From positions 11,912 through 75,911 of the forward strand of contig CAWCVZ010000038.1 in assembly GCA_963798865.1 (NCBI GenBank): a DNA stretch of 64,000 nt. Direction: 5' to 3'. This DNA comes from RBG-16-34-14 sp963798865 (GTDB lineage: Bacteria > Bacteroidota > Ignavibacteria > Ignavibacteriales > Ignavibacteriaceae). The position numbers and the translations under genes are program-made. This document shows positions 63,787-64,000 of this stretch, one piece after another (position 1 is the first letter of the stretch; each line of letters begins with the position of its first letter). The notes beneath the pieces are model-generated. The model was not told where the DNA came from, did no database searches, and saw only the letters and a list, made by a program, of their open reading frames with translations.

Positions 63787-64000
63787 TTTGACCTCCAAAT
63801 ATGTTTTTAAAAGATAATATGATTGGAACATTACTCTTCTTGAATTACAGATAAAATATTTCCAGCTCTTTACAGATTTATGTTTAAGATTACGAAAACA
63901 ATTTATTTACCTAAGTATGTGATGTCTGCATAATGAAGATAAGTACGAGGTTTAATATTCAAAAGGTGTGTATACGGCAATTAAAGGGGGAAAATGCGAC

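Overview
This 64 kb AT-rich window looks like an accessory (defence-rich) genomic island from a member of the Bacteroidota/Ignavibacteriota side of the FCB group. That placement is an inference from base composition, families such as DUF6266-like, DUF4386 and DUF2326/ABC-3C proteins, and abundant short-period intergenic repeats. There are no rRNA, ribosomal-protein or core metabolic genes. At the right edge (62765-62849) the 3' half of a tRNA-Asp gene with its terminator sits beside a tyrosine integrase. This suggests that everything to the left is one large island inserted at tRNA-Asp, with the host chromosome resuming near 62.8 kb.

Layout. (1) 1-2520: the end of a UPF1-like SF1 helicase, then a two-gene unit whose second protein joins a HEPN-like domain to a gamma-glutamylcyclotransferase-like domain. 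(2) 2521-4178: repeat-rich non-coding DNA. (3) 4179-11235: a three-gene minus-strand operon made of a coiled-coil protein, a 1429-aa STAND-like NTPase and a protein with a HEPN-like C-terminus. I do not recognise it as a named system; it is the best candidate here for an undescribed defence system. (4) 11566-16190: phage-like genes (DUF6266-like, nuclease, lipoprotein, holin-like, endolysin) without capsid or packaging genes. (5) 16540-26100: plus-strand single-gene units (UDG-like, reverse transcriptase, DUF2971, restriction-like nuclease, PHP-SMC/TrlF ATPase, HEPN), several preceded by a ~70-nt RNA-like element resembling group II intron domains V-VI, with attC-like sites. (6) 26649-29207: a DUF3696 ATPase and an HNH-like endonuclease. 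(7) 30151-40549: a type I-C CRISPR array of 21 repeats and a minus-strand cas operon (cas3-cas5-cas8c-cas7-BRO-cas4-cas1-cas2). (8) 41886-50170: a cassette array on the minus strand with canonical attC sites and no IntI (CALIN-like), including a tRNA-like gene overlapping a HEPN gene. (9) 50628-53619: an ABC three-component system. (10) 53731-59406: integrase, excisionase-like and primase-helicase genes of a mobile element. (11) 59780-62681: DUF4386, a PIN toxin-antitoxin pair and the island integrase.

Most genes are plausible anti-phage or mobility functions and they appear in independent modules. Many are interrupted by single-base frameshifts or one in-frame stop (cas1, cas3, cas8c, RT, TrlF, endolysin, island integrase and others), while other long genes are intact. 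This is either decay of the island or indel error in the assembly; sequence alone cannot decide. All family names come from motif reading, not database searches.
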